Shown here: positions 50,319 to 60,200 of the stretch, in pieces
How the letters are laid out: every line of letters begins with the position of its first letter
How positions within the stretch are numbered: the first letter of the stretch is position 1
Assembly (NCBI RefSeq): GCF_000740895.1
Contig: NC_025263.1
Span: forward strand, 1,302,001 to 1,366,000
Direction: 5' to 3'
Source: Theileria orientalis strain Shintoku
Taxonomy: Eukaryota > Apicomplexa > Aconoidasida > Piroplasmida > Theileriidae
Length of the DNA stretch: 64,000 nt
Notes under the pieces: generated by a model
Seen by the model: only the letters and a program-made list of their open reading frames with translations
Told to the model about the DNA's origin: nothing
Databases searched by the model: none
Translations under genes and position numbers: made by a program

Positions 50319-51937
50319 ATGACATATATAATCAGATTGTTTAAAGCTGAATCTGGAACCATACACAGATTGATCAAGAGTGGGAGTTTACCCAGTGTGC
50401 CGAAGGATTCATCTCTAGTCTTTGGTTCTACACTCAAAAATAACCATCTAAAACGTAGATATATATCTACTGAACCAAACTCAGCTGATTGCACAAGTGT
50501 GACTAACAGCTATTATAGAACTCCAGCGAGCGAAAAGGTGTTCTCAGACATCAGTGTCATGGACTCACTGTCAACAAGAGAGTTCAGGATATTTTTAAAC
50601 GACGTAATAGGATCTAAAGTGGATGACATAGTGCTGTGGTCGAAAGCGGCCTCATACTGTATCAACAATGCCTCAGACTTTAAATTCTTTGATGCCTTGT
50701 CAGTATTAGACTGCTTCACCAAGGCGAGAGTGTACGATAAAGCAGTGTTCACAGAGTTCTCGAAAGTCCTGACGATGAAATCGGCACTAATGGAGCCGCG
50801 ACACTTGGTCCAGTGCATCAACGTGTACGCATCAACAGGGCATTTCCCAGAATCGCTATTCATGGAGGTTTTCTACGGCCTGATTAAGCAATCGGAGAAA
50901 ATGTACGCCAACGAGTTCGCGGAAACGTTCCTGACACTGAGCAAGTGGAAAATAAACAATAAGCAGCTGCTGTCGGCACTCTGCAAGTCGCTTTCGAAGA
51001 ACGTAAGCATATTAAGGTACACAAACCTGACGCAAATAATGGCCTGCTGCCGAAACCTGGAAGTGGAAGACGAGCCGTTCTACTTTATACTGGACTCGTG
51101 GCAACAGAAGGAGTTGAACATGATGACAGTACAAGAGATGCTAGACGCACTCAAGGTAGAATGTTTATAGACGCACCCACAAGTATGTTGTAGAAACTGG
51201 CTGAAATGGATGTAAAATGGAAGTACTACGAAGAAGAGCTGTTTAAAGAGTTCATAAAGGTACTTTAATGACAATTTTAACAATAACAACTCTCAGCAAA
51301 CAAAACTGCCACACGTTATTGAACAGTTGGCAGACCCATTCGATTGTCTAGAGTATTTGAAGAAGAGTCAATCAGTATCGAAGGTACTAAGATGAATAAT
51401 GACAGTGACTTAGGAATTTTTGTACTCATTGTCGAAGTGGTGTGCGGACGCTGTTCATAATCCGCCCAGTAGATCGCAAAAAAGACCACTTACACACCAA
51501 TTGCTAGAGCTGTATAACCTAATAGAGTGGGTTAATTGTTCAATAATTATGATTCAGAGAGAACAACGTGGAGTCGAAGTACATAGACAAGGCAGTATTG
51601 AAGTTTGTAACATCAAAAGGTAAATTGGCATTAGAATAGCATATTTTATAAATATGCACAATTTAGTACAAGACCATTTTAATAAACAAACTAGGCAATT
51701 ATACTAGCCCAGAATTCTAATTAAACTGTAATTTAGGAGGATTGAGACTGAGGAACCCTAAACCCATACCGACAGTCTATAAACCAGGAAGAAAGTACAT
51801 TTACAGAGAGGACCCTGAGGTAAGACTAATGGTTGATCAGAATCAAACTTTAGAACCCGAGGATAGAGCCAGAGATTAAGTTTCTAGAGGAAGATACTGA
51901 GTACAAAGAAAGGGAAGAACAAAGACTAACCAAGTAA
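50319..51937 (+). CDS. Probable organellar helical-repeat protein
   Basis: The first exon (50319-51155) is followed by short exons at 51194-51259, 51297-51383, from 51414 and beyond, ending at TAA 51935-51937. The N-terminus MTYIIRLFKAESGTIHRLIK is Arg/Lys-rich and lacks acidic residues except one Glu, like a mitochondrial presequence. The body is a run of paired helices with repeating hydrophobic spacing (FNxFxKVLTM, HLVQCINVYASTGHFPESLF, then MEVFYGLIKQ; FAETFLTLSKWKINNKQLLS). This style is typical of apicomplexan HPR/RAP and octotricopeptide-like proteins that bind fragmented organellar rRNA or mRNA. I do not see a clear RAP domain. The end (YKPGRKYIYREDPE..EEQRLTK) is charged. One internal splice (near 51538) has two alternatives. 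Confidence 0.65.
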
Positions 51938-52129
51938 CTAAGAGGCATATATCACGTGGTTTATGGCTGTTGAAAACTGCTAGTTTGTAAATCCATGTAA
52001 AGATATCTAAATTTAATAAGTAATGCGAATTCAGTGTAAACTTAACAACATTAATTCTGCTTGTAAAGTTGTAACAAAACCAATGAAACAATTTAAATTG
52101 AAAAACAATAAACTACATTTGGTTAATTG

Positions 52130-55100
52130 TTAAGAATATTTTACACATTCTTCAATAATTGATGCTATAGACTCATTTGCCGATATTTCACTGGTTTTAC
52201 AAGTTTTTACTAAAGAACCCTCATATATGACCCAAACTGATGTGCAGGCCTTAAGTACATTGGCATCATGTGCGGCCACAAAAGTGGAACAATGATTAAA
52301 GTATTTCTGTAGAAGATCATAAATTGGAATTCCAAGATCATCTTGCCTCCCGCTGGCTCCTGCAACCAAGTCCTCTTCTGGAGGTTCGTCTACTAGTATC
52401 ATTCTATAAAAATGCCTATATAAAACTAATCTAGCCAATGATAGAGTTCTGAGTTGAGTATTGGATAGTGCCACATTGCTTTCAAAGGATTCGTGACTGG
52501 ATTTGATATTCATTTCCATTTCACCTGTTTTAGGATTATGGGTGGACGATCTCAAGTCCTCTTTAACTAAAACGCTGTCCAATTTTTTTTCACCTGGAAT
52601 ATCATTAACAAATTCCAAAAGACCACAATCATTAAGGGCCTGGTTAATCTCATCGTCACTAAACAACTTTCTGGGATCAAGGAACCTCCTAATAGTCCAA
52701 CCCTTGAACACAAATGGCAGTTGTGGTAACACACCTATAATCTGTCTTAGGACAACCTTGGGGATGTCATTCAGGTCCTTGCCATCCAATAGTACTTGAC
52801 CTGTTCTGTTCTCAACTACGTTTTGTAACACTGACAACAAAGTTGTCTTACCAGCACCTGTTCTACCAACCATACCAATAATTTCAGATTTACAAACCGA
52901 TGCACTAAAGTGATTCAACAGAATGCCTTCTGGATTATAATCAGGTGTGGTATAAACAGAAACATCTTCCAACACAACTTCAGAATGCTCAAAAGGTAAA
53001 TAATTAGCAATGTCTACCATCGTTAACCTGGGATTAAAGAAAAGTTTCCTCAATATATAGAACTTTTTGTTATCAGCCTTGAACTCAACGGCCCTCCTTC
53101 TCAACAAATGTTTTTTATCCAGGTCACCAACGTCCTTACTGAAAGGATTAACTAAATATTCTTGATGGGTGTTTAGGAACTTGTCAAACTTGAGTGTCTC
53201 GCCCCTCGGAATAAAGTATCTAACCCTCTGGAGAGAAATTAGGCACATTTCTAAATTTACGACCGCTAAAGTCAATTTTGTGAAAGTTTTGGTAACATTC
53301 ATGCAAAGGGACAAGCCCAATCCGAAGTAGCCGACCTTCATCTTATACTTAGTGCACCTGTCCAATATTATCGGTAGAACAAGCACCACCAGTGTGGTAA
53401 ATGAAAAAATCCAATTGAACAATATCGACGACCACACGAACAATGTCCTGTACACGAATAAGGATCTCATGTAATAATCGGTGTTTTCAGTAAAATTTGA
53501 CGAGAGTTCTTGTTCCCTTTTGAAACTTCTGTAAATTGATGATCCTGAAATTGCGCGTTCCGAGACGGTGTTGATGTGAACAAGCGTTTCCAAATAGTTC
53601 AAAGTAAGGTTCTTGGAGGCAACAATAAAGTTTAAAAACAGAAATTTGGTGATTACCACTATAGTTAAGATAAAGAAGGGGATTGATATCGGAATCAGGT
53701 AAAAGAGCGTGATTATGTGTATCAGCGTCTGGATCAGGTAAATAACCAACAGTGAAAAATACAAGCCAGTAACGTGGTCAGTAACGCAAGTATCACAAGA
53801 AAGATACGTGATTACTTGATTCAGTTGATTATTTATCTTCAGCACCGAAGAGCTGTACTTGAAAATCGCGTTGATGCAATACTCGTGAAGCTTCCTAGAG
53901 ACAATGATGCAAGATGATGCAATGATCACGGTGGACAAAAATGAGAGTATAATGATGATTGAAACGAGCAGGGTTATCATATTCAGTGAAAATTTGCTGT
54001 GCGCCTTAATTTTAGACAAATCAACAGATTGGCCATCCTTATGTTGGTTTATATGCTTGGTTATGTAATCCGACAACCTAGTTGACAAAATAAACTTTAT
54101 ATTATCTAAGACAGTCAGCGCAGTAGTTATCACAAGGTAAATTATAAACAATCCCAAAGCCGGGCTCATATACGCCTTGTATGTGTTGAATTTAACTCCA
54201 GATAACTCCTCCCTAACATATGAACTAAATGACTTTCCGTATTTTTCTTTGGCCACCTCCATTCTACCGAGCCTGGTGTTGAAACCAGATGAACAGAGAC
54301 TCAACATATCATCCGTTAGGTAGTTCATTTCATATGAAACATTGCTCGTGGATGACAAGTATTTATAATCCTGATTGTTAACTGGTTTGTTAACTTTAAT
54401 GAAATCATGTAGATTAGAATGGAATATCAAATTGTTGTTTTTTACCTTGTAAAGCGGAGGATTGTGAACCTGAGTTAGGTCAGACGTTTTCGAACATATA
54501 TCAAGAGACTGTTTCGACATAGCCAGCACAACTGACAGGTCCCTTTTCACCAATAACCCAGTTTTACTGTTAAACAGGTTATTGAATATAGTTTTGGATA
54601 CATATGGATCTAGGCCATGAAACGAGGCATCCAAACACATCAAGAATGAACATTGACTGTTGTTATACTCCTTGTTGACTTTATGGAACACCAAATATGC
54701 ATAAATTGCACGAGCCATTTCTACTCTTACACGTTGACCTCCACTGAGTGAATGGGCATTATCTGACACTACTCTAAGGTCACCCTTCTCCCAGGTTGAT
54801 ATATCATACTCAAGTTCCACAGCTTTAAGCACAGTGTTATATAAATTATCATCAAACTTATGACCAAATACAATGTTGGATCTAATAGTACCCTGTTGCA
54901 GGAATATGTCTTGTGATGCATAAAATATTGGCATTGATGTGTGTAGAGGTATAACTGCCATTGAGCCACCCACTAGGGTCATCTCACCAAGCATTGATTT
55001 GATAAAGTTAGATTTGCCAGCACCTTTTGAGCCTGTGACAACTGCCATCTCACCACGTTTTAGTTCAAAATTGATGTTCTTCAATAACGGTTCATAGTTT

Positions 55101-56683
55101 TTGTTTATTAGGTCGTCGCGTGTGTTGACCCATGTGAATGTGGCGTCTTTGTAATATACAACAACATCGTTAGGTATTTGGTTGGTAATGCTAGTGATGT
55201 CGGTGGACGTCTGAGTGGAACCAGTAAACCGGTTGTCACTGATATAAAAATTTGGGGAACAGTCCTTTATATAACCATCTATTCTCCTAAATGATACGTA
55301 TGCCAATCCAATTGATTTTATTGATCTTGGTATCAAAAACATGGAATAAATGATTTTTAAAAAGATGTAAAATGTCGCCATGTATCCAGCAGTGTCTATA
55401 TCAGTAACAACACTGACTTCATTTACCGACTTAACGAAATACCTCTGTATGGTATAAAAGCACAAACTTATACAGATAGTGTATAAGGTCATGTTGAAAA
55501 ATGTTATAAGAAGGTTAAAGAAGAGCACTGACAGTTCATTGTTCCTACTTCGTGTGATAATGTTAATTGCGATATCGTCATAAAGCATATTCTTAATCAG
55601 GGATAAAGAAGGGATTGAGTCGTTGGTCTTATTTATCCTGTCGTCAGTCAACTGAAGAACGAACTTAAATATATATGCTCCCAAAATCTCCATCAGAATC
55701 ATGAGCAATACAGTAACAAGACCTACAACGTACAAAACCCAAACATTTATTTTAATTTGAAATGACATCAAAATTACTCCGTAGATGAAATTGGTCAGAA
55801 ATTCGATAACATATTTCAGCGAATCAATAGAGTGTGAAACATAGTAACTATCAATGAACTCAAAGTTAAATATTCTTGAGTTTATATCTTTATTTTGGTA
55901 TCGTAGAGCTTGACAGAATAGTGGATTTTTAGAACACTCTGAGTCAGGTGAACAACTGTGTAGTACCTGGTTACACACATTCAATTGGTTGGAGCCGTTT
56001 ATGTTATTTGCGAATCTACGTCTATGGCACAGGCCATGTCTTAGTGGCACGATGAACGATAAATAGTGAGTAATTAGAACTAGCCTATTCATATAAAAGT
56101 TCAAGTTGTTTATAACCAAGCCGTCGATTATCTGACAACCTACTATGCAAAACAATAAGGAAAATATTTTAATAAGGCCTGCCGATTTATCGCTTATAAT
56201 CTTAAGCAATTTCTTAACCAGGATTGCGATGCTCATGCTCAAAAGGTTAACCACTATTAAGGCACTAATCAGAAACGATGCTCTTTTCCAAATTGTCAGA
56301 GCCAGCGCTCTCAACAGTATTGATTTGTAAGGCTTCTTAGCCTTCACGTTCCTTAATTGCGATTTAGCATAGCGATAAGAATCTAACCTAACTAAACCAT
56401 CACTAATGTGTTTAGAAAATACTGGTAGCAGTGCCAATATTTGATCGGATACCGGGAGAGGGTGTAACTTGTACGGCTCAACATAGCGTTTATTTACTGT
56501 AAAAACCCATTTGTTAAACCAGTGATAGAATAGATACTTAAAAATTGTTGCGTTGTTATAGTATTGGTATTTTTTATTCTTTATTTTCCTGAAGTAATTT
56601 TTCCAATACACTTCGCTTTCCCAAAACAAAGGTTCGGGATCTTCCTCATAGTTCGATGTTTTATTATTGTGTGTTTTATTCAT
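52130..56683 (-). CDS. ABCC-type full ABC transporter, copy A
   Basis: Intronless 1517-aa transporter with two TM domains and two NBDs in TMD-NBD-TMD-NBD order, like the multidrug-resistance-associated (ABCC) group; the N-terminal TMD0 is absent. NBD1 has Walker A GSKGAGKSN (about 548), Q-loop ASQDIF, signature SLSGGQRVRVEMARA and a Walker B whose catalytic Glu is replaced (FLMCLDASFHG). NBD2 has Walker A GRTGAGKTTL (about 1278), a divergent signature (LSNTQLRTLSLARL), Walker B RMILVDEPPEE with Glu kept, and H-loop VAAHDANV. This asymmetry means one competent ATP site at most. A cysteine-rich loop (about 215-270) interrupts TMD1. Substrate unknown. Confidence 0.93.
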   Translation of the reverse strand: MNKTHNNKTSNYEEDPEPLFWESEVYWKNYFRKIKNKKYQYYNNATIFKYLFYHWFNKWVFTVNKRYVEPYKLHPLPVSDQILALLPVFSKHISDGLVRLDSYRYAKSQLRNVKAKKPYKSILLRALALTIWKRASFLISALIVVNLLSMSIAILVKKLLKIISDKSAGLIKIFSLLFCIVGCQIIDGLVINNLNFYMNRLVLITHYLSFIVPLRHGLCHRRRFANNINGSNQLNVCNQVLHSCSPDSECSKNPLFCQALRYQNKDINSRIFNFEFIDSYYVSHSIDSLKYVIEFLTNFIYGVILMSFQIKINVWVLYVVGLVTVLLMILMEILGAYIFKFVLQLTDDRINKTNDSIPSLSLIKNMLYDDIAINIITRSRNNELSVLFFNLLITFFNMTLYTICISLCFYTIQRYFVKSVNEVSVVTDIDTAGYMATFYIFLKIIYSMFLIPRSIKSIGLAYVSFRRIDGYIKDCSPNFYISDNRFTGSTQTSTDITSITNQIPNDVVVYYKDATFTWVNTRDDLINKNYEPLLKNINFELKRGEMAVVTGSKGAGKSNFIKSMLGEMTLVGGSMAVIPLHTSMPIFYASQDIFLQQGTIRSNIVFGHKFDDNLYNTVLKAVELEYDISTWEKGDLRVVSDNAHSLSGGQRVRVEMARAIYAYLVFHKVNKEYNNSQCSFLMCLDASFHGLDPYVSKTIFNNLFNSKTGLLVKRDLSVVLAMSKQSLDICSKTSDLTQVHNPPLYKVKNNNLIFHSNLHDFIKVNKPVNNQDYKYLSSTSNVSYEMNYLTDDMLSLCSSGFNTRLGRMEVAKEKYGKSFSSYVREELSGVKFNTYKAYMSPALGLFIIYLVITTALTVLDNIKFILSTRLSDYITKHINQHKDGQSVDLSKIKAHSKFSLNMITLLVSIIIILSFLSTVIIASSCIIVSRKLHEYCINAIFKYSSSVLKINNQLNQVITYLSCDTCVTDHVTGLYFSLLVIYLIQTLIHIITLFYLIPISIPFFILTIVVITKFLFLNFIVASKNLTLNYLETLVHINTVSERAISGSSIYRSFKREQELSSNFTENTDYYMRSLFVYRTLFVWSSILFNWIFSFTTLVVLVLPIILDRCTKYKMKVGYFGLGLSLCMNVTKTFTKLTLAVVNLEMCLISLQRVRYFIPRGETLKFDKFLNTHQEYLVNPFSKDVGDLDKKHLLRRRAVEFKADNKKFYILRKLFFNPRLTMVDIANYLPFEHSEVVLEDVSVYTTPDYNPEGILLNHFSASVCKSEIIGMVGRTGAGKTTLLSVLQNVVENRTGQVLLDGKDLNDIPKVVLRQIIGVLPQLPFVFKGWTIRRFLDPRKLFSDDEINQALNDCGLLEFVNDIPGEKKLDSVLVKEDLRSSTHNPKTGEMEMNIKSSHESFESNVALSNTQLRTLSLARLVLYRHFYRMILVDEPPEEDLVAGASGRQDDLGIPIYDLLQKYFNHCSTFVAAHDANVLKACTSVWVIYEGSLVKTCKTSEISANESIASIIEECVKYS
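52596..52888 (-). repeat. Near-identical tract C (copy A, NBD2)
   Basis: About 293 bp, matching 57698-57990 in copy B with one mismatch that I can see. It covers NBD2 from just before Walker A through the Q-loop to the NDIPG segment. The DNA on both sides diverges abruptly. Confidence 0.9.
54551..55249 (-). repeat. Near-identical tract B (copy A, NBD1)
   Basis: About 699 bp, matching 59641-60339 in copy B at a constant offset of 5090. One base difference is seen (position 55182 versus 60272, giving Asn versus Ile). It covers the pre-NBD1 linker and the whole of NBD1 to past Walker B. Confidence 0.93.
55869..56036 (-). repeat. Near-identical tract A (copy A, Cys-rich loop)
   Basis: About 168 bp, matching 60959-61126 at the same offset of 5090 with two or so mismatches. 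It encodes the cysteine-rich loop between TM segments in TMD1 (CHRRRFANNINGSNQLNVCN onward). Confidence 0.9.
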
Positions 56684-57228
56684 GCTATATTAATTGAACA
56701 ACTTTTATTAGTTTAATTATTCAGTTATAACTTCTTTTTTGATTATTTTGAATAAGGTTTCCTCTGCCCATAAATATTGTAAATGTTAATCCATTTTTAG
56801 GATTAGAAAATTATATAAATACGAGATTCTTCATTTTCATCGACAGATGAGTAAGTATGAATAATATATTAAATATCTGTTGCGGATTAATCACTTCTTG
56901 CTTCAATTACGTGCTATGGGGAAGATGCCATTATGGACAATTTAATGCAGATATTTATATACACATATGGCTTTATTTATTTTAATTTGTTAAAGTGTCT
57001 AACTCCGTGACGTAAACATCATTTATTTACCAATTAATCAACACATTTTAATTTTTCATTTTACACATTTAGAAATTGATGGTACTAAGAATCACATCAA
57101 AATAATACTTTCCAAGTAAAATTATTTATTATAAATACACATAATCAACAAAAGATCTTGTTCAGGTTATGAACTTTATGTATTAAACTAAAATATTAAC
57201 AACAAATTAAAGCAATAATTTACACCGT
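56684..57228. promoter_or_regulatory. Spacer between the two ABC genes, with a 10-bp inverted repeat
   Basis: It should hold the copy A promoter and the copy B 3' UTR. TAAATATCTG (56870-56879) and CAGATATTTA (56948-56957) are perfect reverse complements. They enclose a 68-nt segment clearly GC-richer than its surroundings (GTGCTATGGGGAAGATGCC). An uncharacterised small RNA is possible. No ORF is supported. Confidence 0.4.
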
Positions 57229-60200
57229 CTATTTTACAAACTTTTGTACTATATTGGCAATAGAATTGTCCTTTAAGATCTCTTCAGTGCCGCATTTACC
57301 CATGAATGTGCCGTGGTGTAATATCCATACGGAGTTACACATCCTCAGGGCATTTGAATCATGTGCAGTAACAAACGTGGTACAATGCTGGAAATGCGTC
57401 TTAAGCAACTCATATATGGGTACTCCAATCGCCTTTCTGTCTGAGTCAAATCCGCTGTTTTCGTTTTCATCTGAGTTTTCAGGAGGTTCATCCACCAAAA
57501 TTACCCTATACAGTTTTTTATACAAGACTAGTCTCGCCAATGACAGGGTTCTAAGCTGAGTGTTTGAAAGCAGCATATCACACTCTTCATAATACTCCTT
57601 AAGGTTTTCAGTATTCAACTGAGTAATGTTCTTTTTGGTCGGCATATAAAGGTTCAAATTATCTTGTATTATAACGGTATCCAACTTCTTGCCTCCGGGA
57701 ATATCATTAACAAATTCCAAAAGACCACAATCATTAAGGGCCTGGTTAATCTCATCGTCACTAAACAACTTTCTGGGATCGAGGAACCTCCTAATAGTCC
57801 AACCCTTGAACACAAATGGCAGTTGTGGTAACACACCTATAATCTGTCTTAGGACAACCTTGGGGATGTCATTCAGGTCCTTGCCATCCAATAGTACTTG
57901 ACCTGTTCTGTTCTCAACTACGTTTTGTAACACTGACAACAAAGTTGTCTTACCAGCACCTGTTCTACCAACCATACCAATAATTTCAGACCTATGCGCT
58001 GAAACCGAAACATGCTTCAGAATCATACTCTCTGAAGTGTGTTCGGTAGAAGTGTACACACACACATCTTTCAGCTCAACACCGGTATGTTCTGGAGTCA
58101 GGTAGCGACCAACATCTAAAATGGATATTTTGGGATAATGAAAAAGTCTTCTAACATAATAAAATTTTCTGTTGTCCTCTTTAAATTCTTTCCTTCTTCT
58201 TGAGACTAGCGATTTAGTTATTTCAGTCTCAGTAGAATCGCTACCTCTGTAGGATTTCACATCCAGTACTAATTCCTCTTTGTATACATTTCTATACTTT
58301 TGGAACTTGCACTTTTGACCTGGCGGTATAAAACACTCAAATCTCTTGATGGAGCACATTAACATTTCAAGCCTTGCGATTGTGACGACAAGGTTTGTAA
58401 ATGTGAACATAATCCTTAAATTTTGCAAAATGTTAAAGCCGTATACTGCGACAAAATCTGTTACCTCAGTCAATTCTTGGTAAATCATCGGAATAACGAA
58501 TGACGATAATGTCATTATAAAAAATATGAACTTAGAGACGAAGGAGGCCCATGAAAGGAACGACTTAGAATAGAACCAGGACCTTATACAATAGTCAGTG
58601 TACTCTATTACGTTACTCAAAAGGGTGGATTCCTTCTTGAAGCTACGATATGTTGACGATGACGAAACTGCGTTTTGACAAACCGAATTGTTCCTGGATA
58701 GAGATTCCAGGGATGCAATCTGTAGGTTTTTTGATGCGTGAACAAATTTTTTAAACACATAGTTAATGATTAGAAAAATGCATATTATTACAAAAGGTAT
58801 ACAAATTGGAAAGTAATATGCCAAAATCAACGTCTGAAGAAGCACCTCTATAAACAGTATCAGCATTGTGGATAGACAAGGGCCAAAGTTCTCATCTATT
58901 ATGAAGACGTCAGAAGCCAAGAATGTTACGATTTCACTGCTGTATTGCTTAATTCTCACGACGGAGGACTTGTTATTTATGAGTGAATTTATACAGTACT
59001 CGTGTATCCTTTTACATCCACGAAGGCAGCAGAACGTCAGTACGAAATTGGCAAAAAAGCAGAAAACTAGAAGAGTCACTGTCAGTTTCTTAATTTTCAA
59101 TAGTGTATCATCACACAATTTTCGAATCTTTTGGAATGCCTCGATGTATTCCTCCGGATCTGATGTTTTTCTTAACGTTCTCAATATTTCCCCTCCTAAA
59201 TCACCAGCAAGCACATATTTGGACGTTTCAATGGCTTCGTAAGCAATGGTGAATATGATGAAAAGCACAAATAGAAACCCTATTGATTTTGCGTACATAA
59301 GATATGGCTTAAAGGCCAATCCGATCTTCTGCTTCGTTACTTTTGATTCAGGGCTTATTATCAACGAATCCTCGTACTTTTTTGTTACTAGTAAAATTCG
59401 CCCTTCGCGGCCGTTTTCACCAGATTCACACAACTTTATTATTTCATCAGCTGGTATAGCCTGTAGTCGGGAGGATAAAGCATTCCTAGTCGTCTCTGGA
59501 TGTCTAATATCCTTAATCTTATTCAGGTTCTTATTACCAATGTTGTACAAGGACATGTTCAGGAACGGTACTTCAGATGACGAAAGTCCTATAAGTTCCC
59601 TTTTTGTAGAACATAAGACAATACAAACATCATTCTTTGACAATAACCCAGTTTTACTGTTAAACAGGTTATTGAATATAGTTTTGGATACATATGGATC
59701 TAGGCCATGAAACGAGGCATCCAAACACATCAAGAATGAACATTGACTGTTGTTATACTCCTTGTTGACTTTATGGAACACCAAATATGCATAAATTGCA
59801 CGAGCCATTTCTACTCTTACACGTTGACCTCCACTGAGTGAATGGGCATTATCTGACACTACTCTAAGGTCACCCTTCTCCCAGGTTGATATATCATACT
59901 CAAGTTCCACAGCTTTAAGCACAGTGTTATATAAATTATCATCAAACTTATGACCAAATACAATGTTGGATCTAATAGTACCCTGTTGCAGGAATATGTC
60001 TTGTGATGCATAAAATATTGGCATTGATGTGTGTAGAGGTATAACTGCCATTGAGCCACCCACTAGGGTCATCTCACCAAGCATTGATTTGATAAAGTTA
60101 GATTTGCCAGCACCTTTTGAGCCTGTGACAACTGCCATCTCACCACGTTTTAGTTCAAAATTGATGTTCTTCAATAACGGTTCATAGTTTTTGTTTATTA

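Noticed and set aside
59246..59710. Open frame on the + strand within ABC copy B
   Set aside because: It is antisense to a conserved transmembrane region and has no homology or start context.
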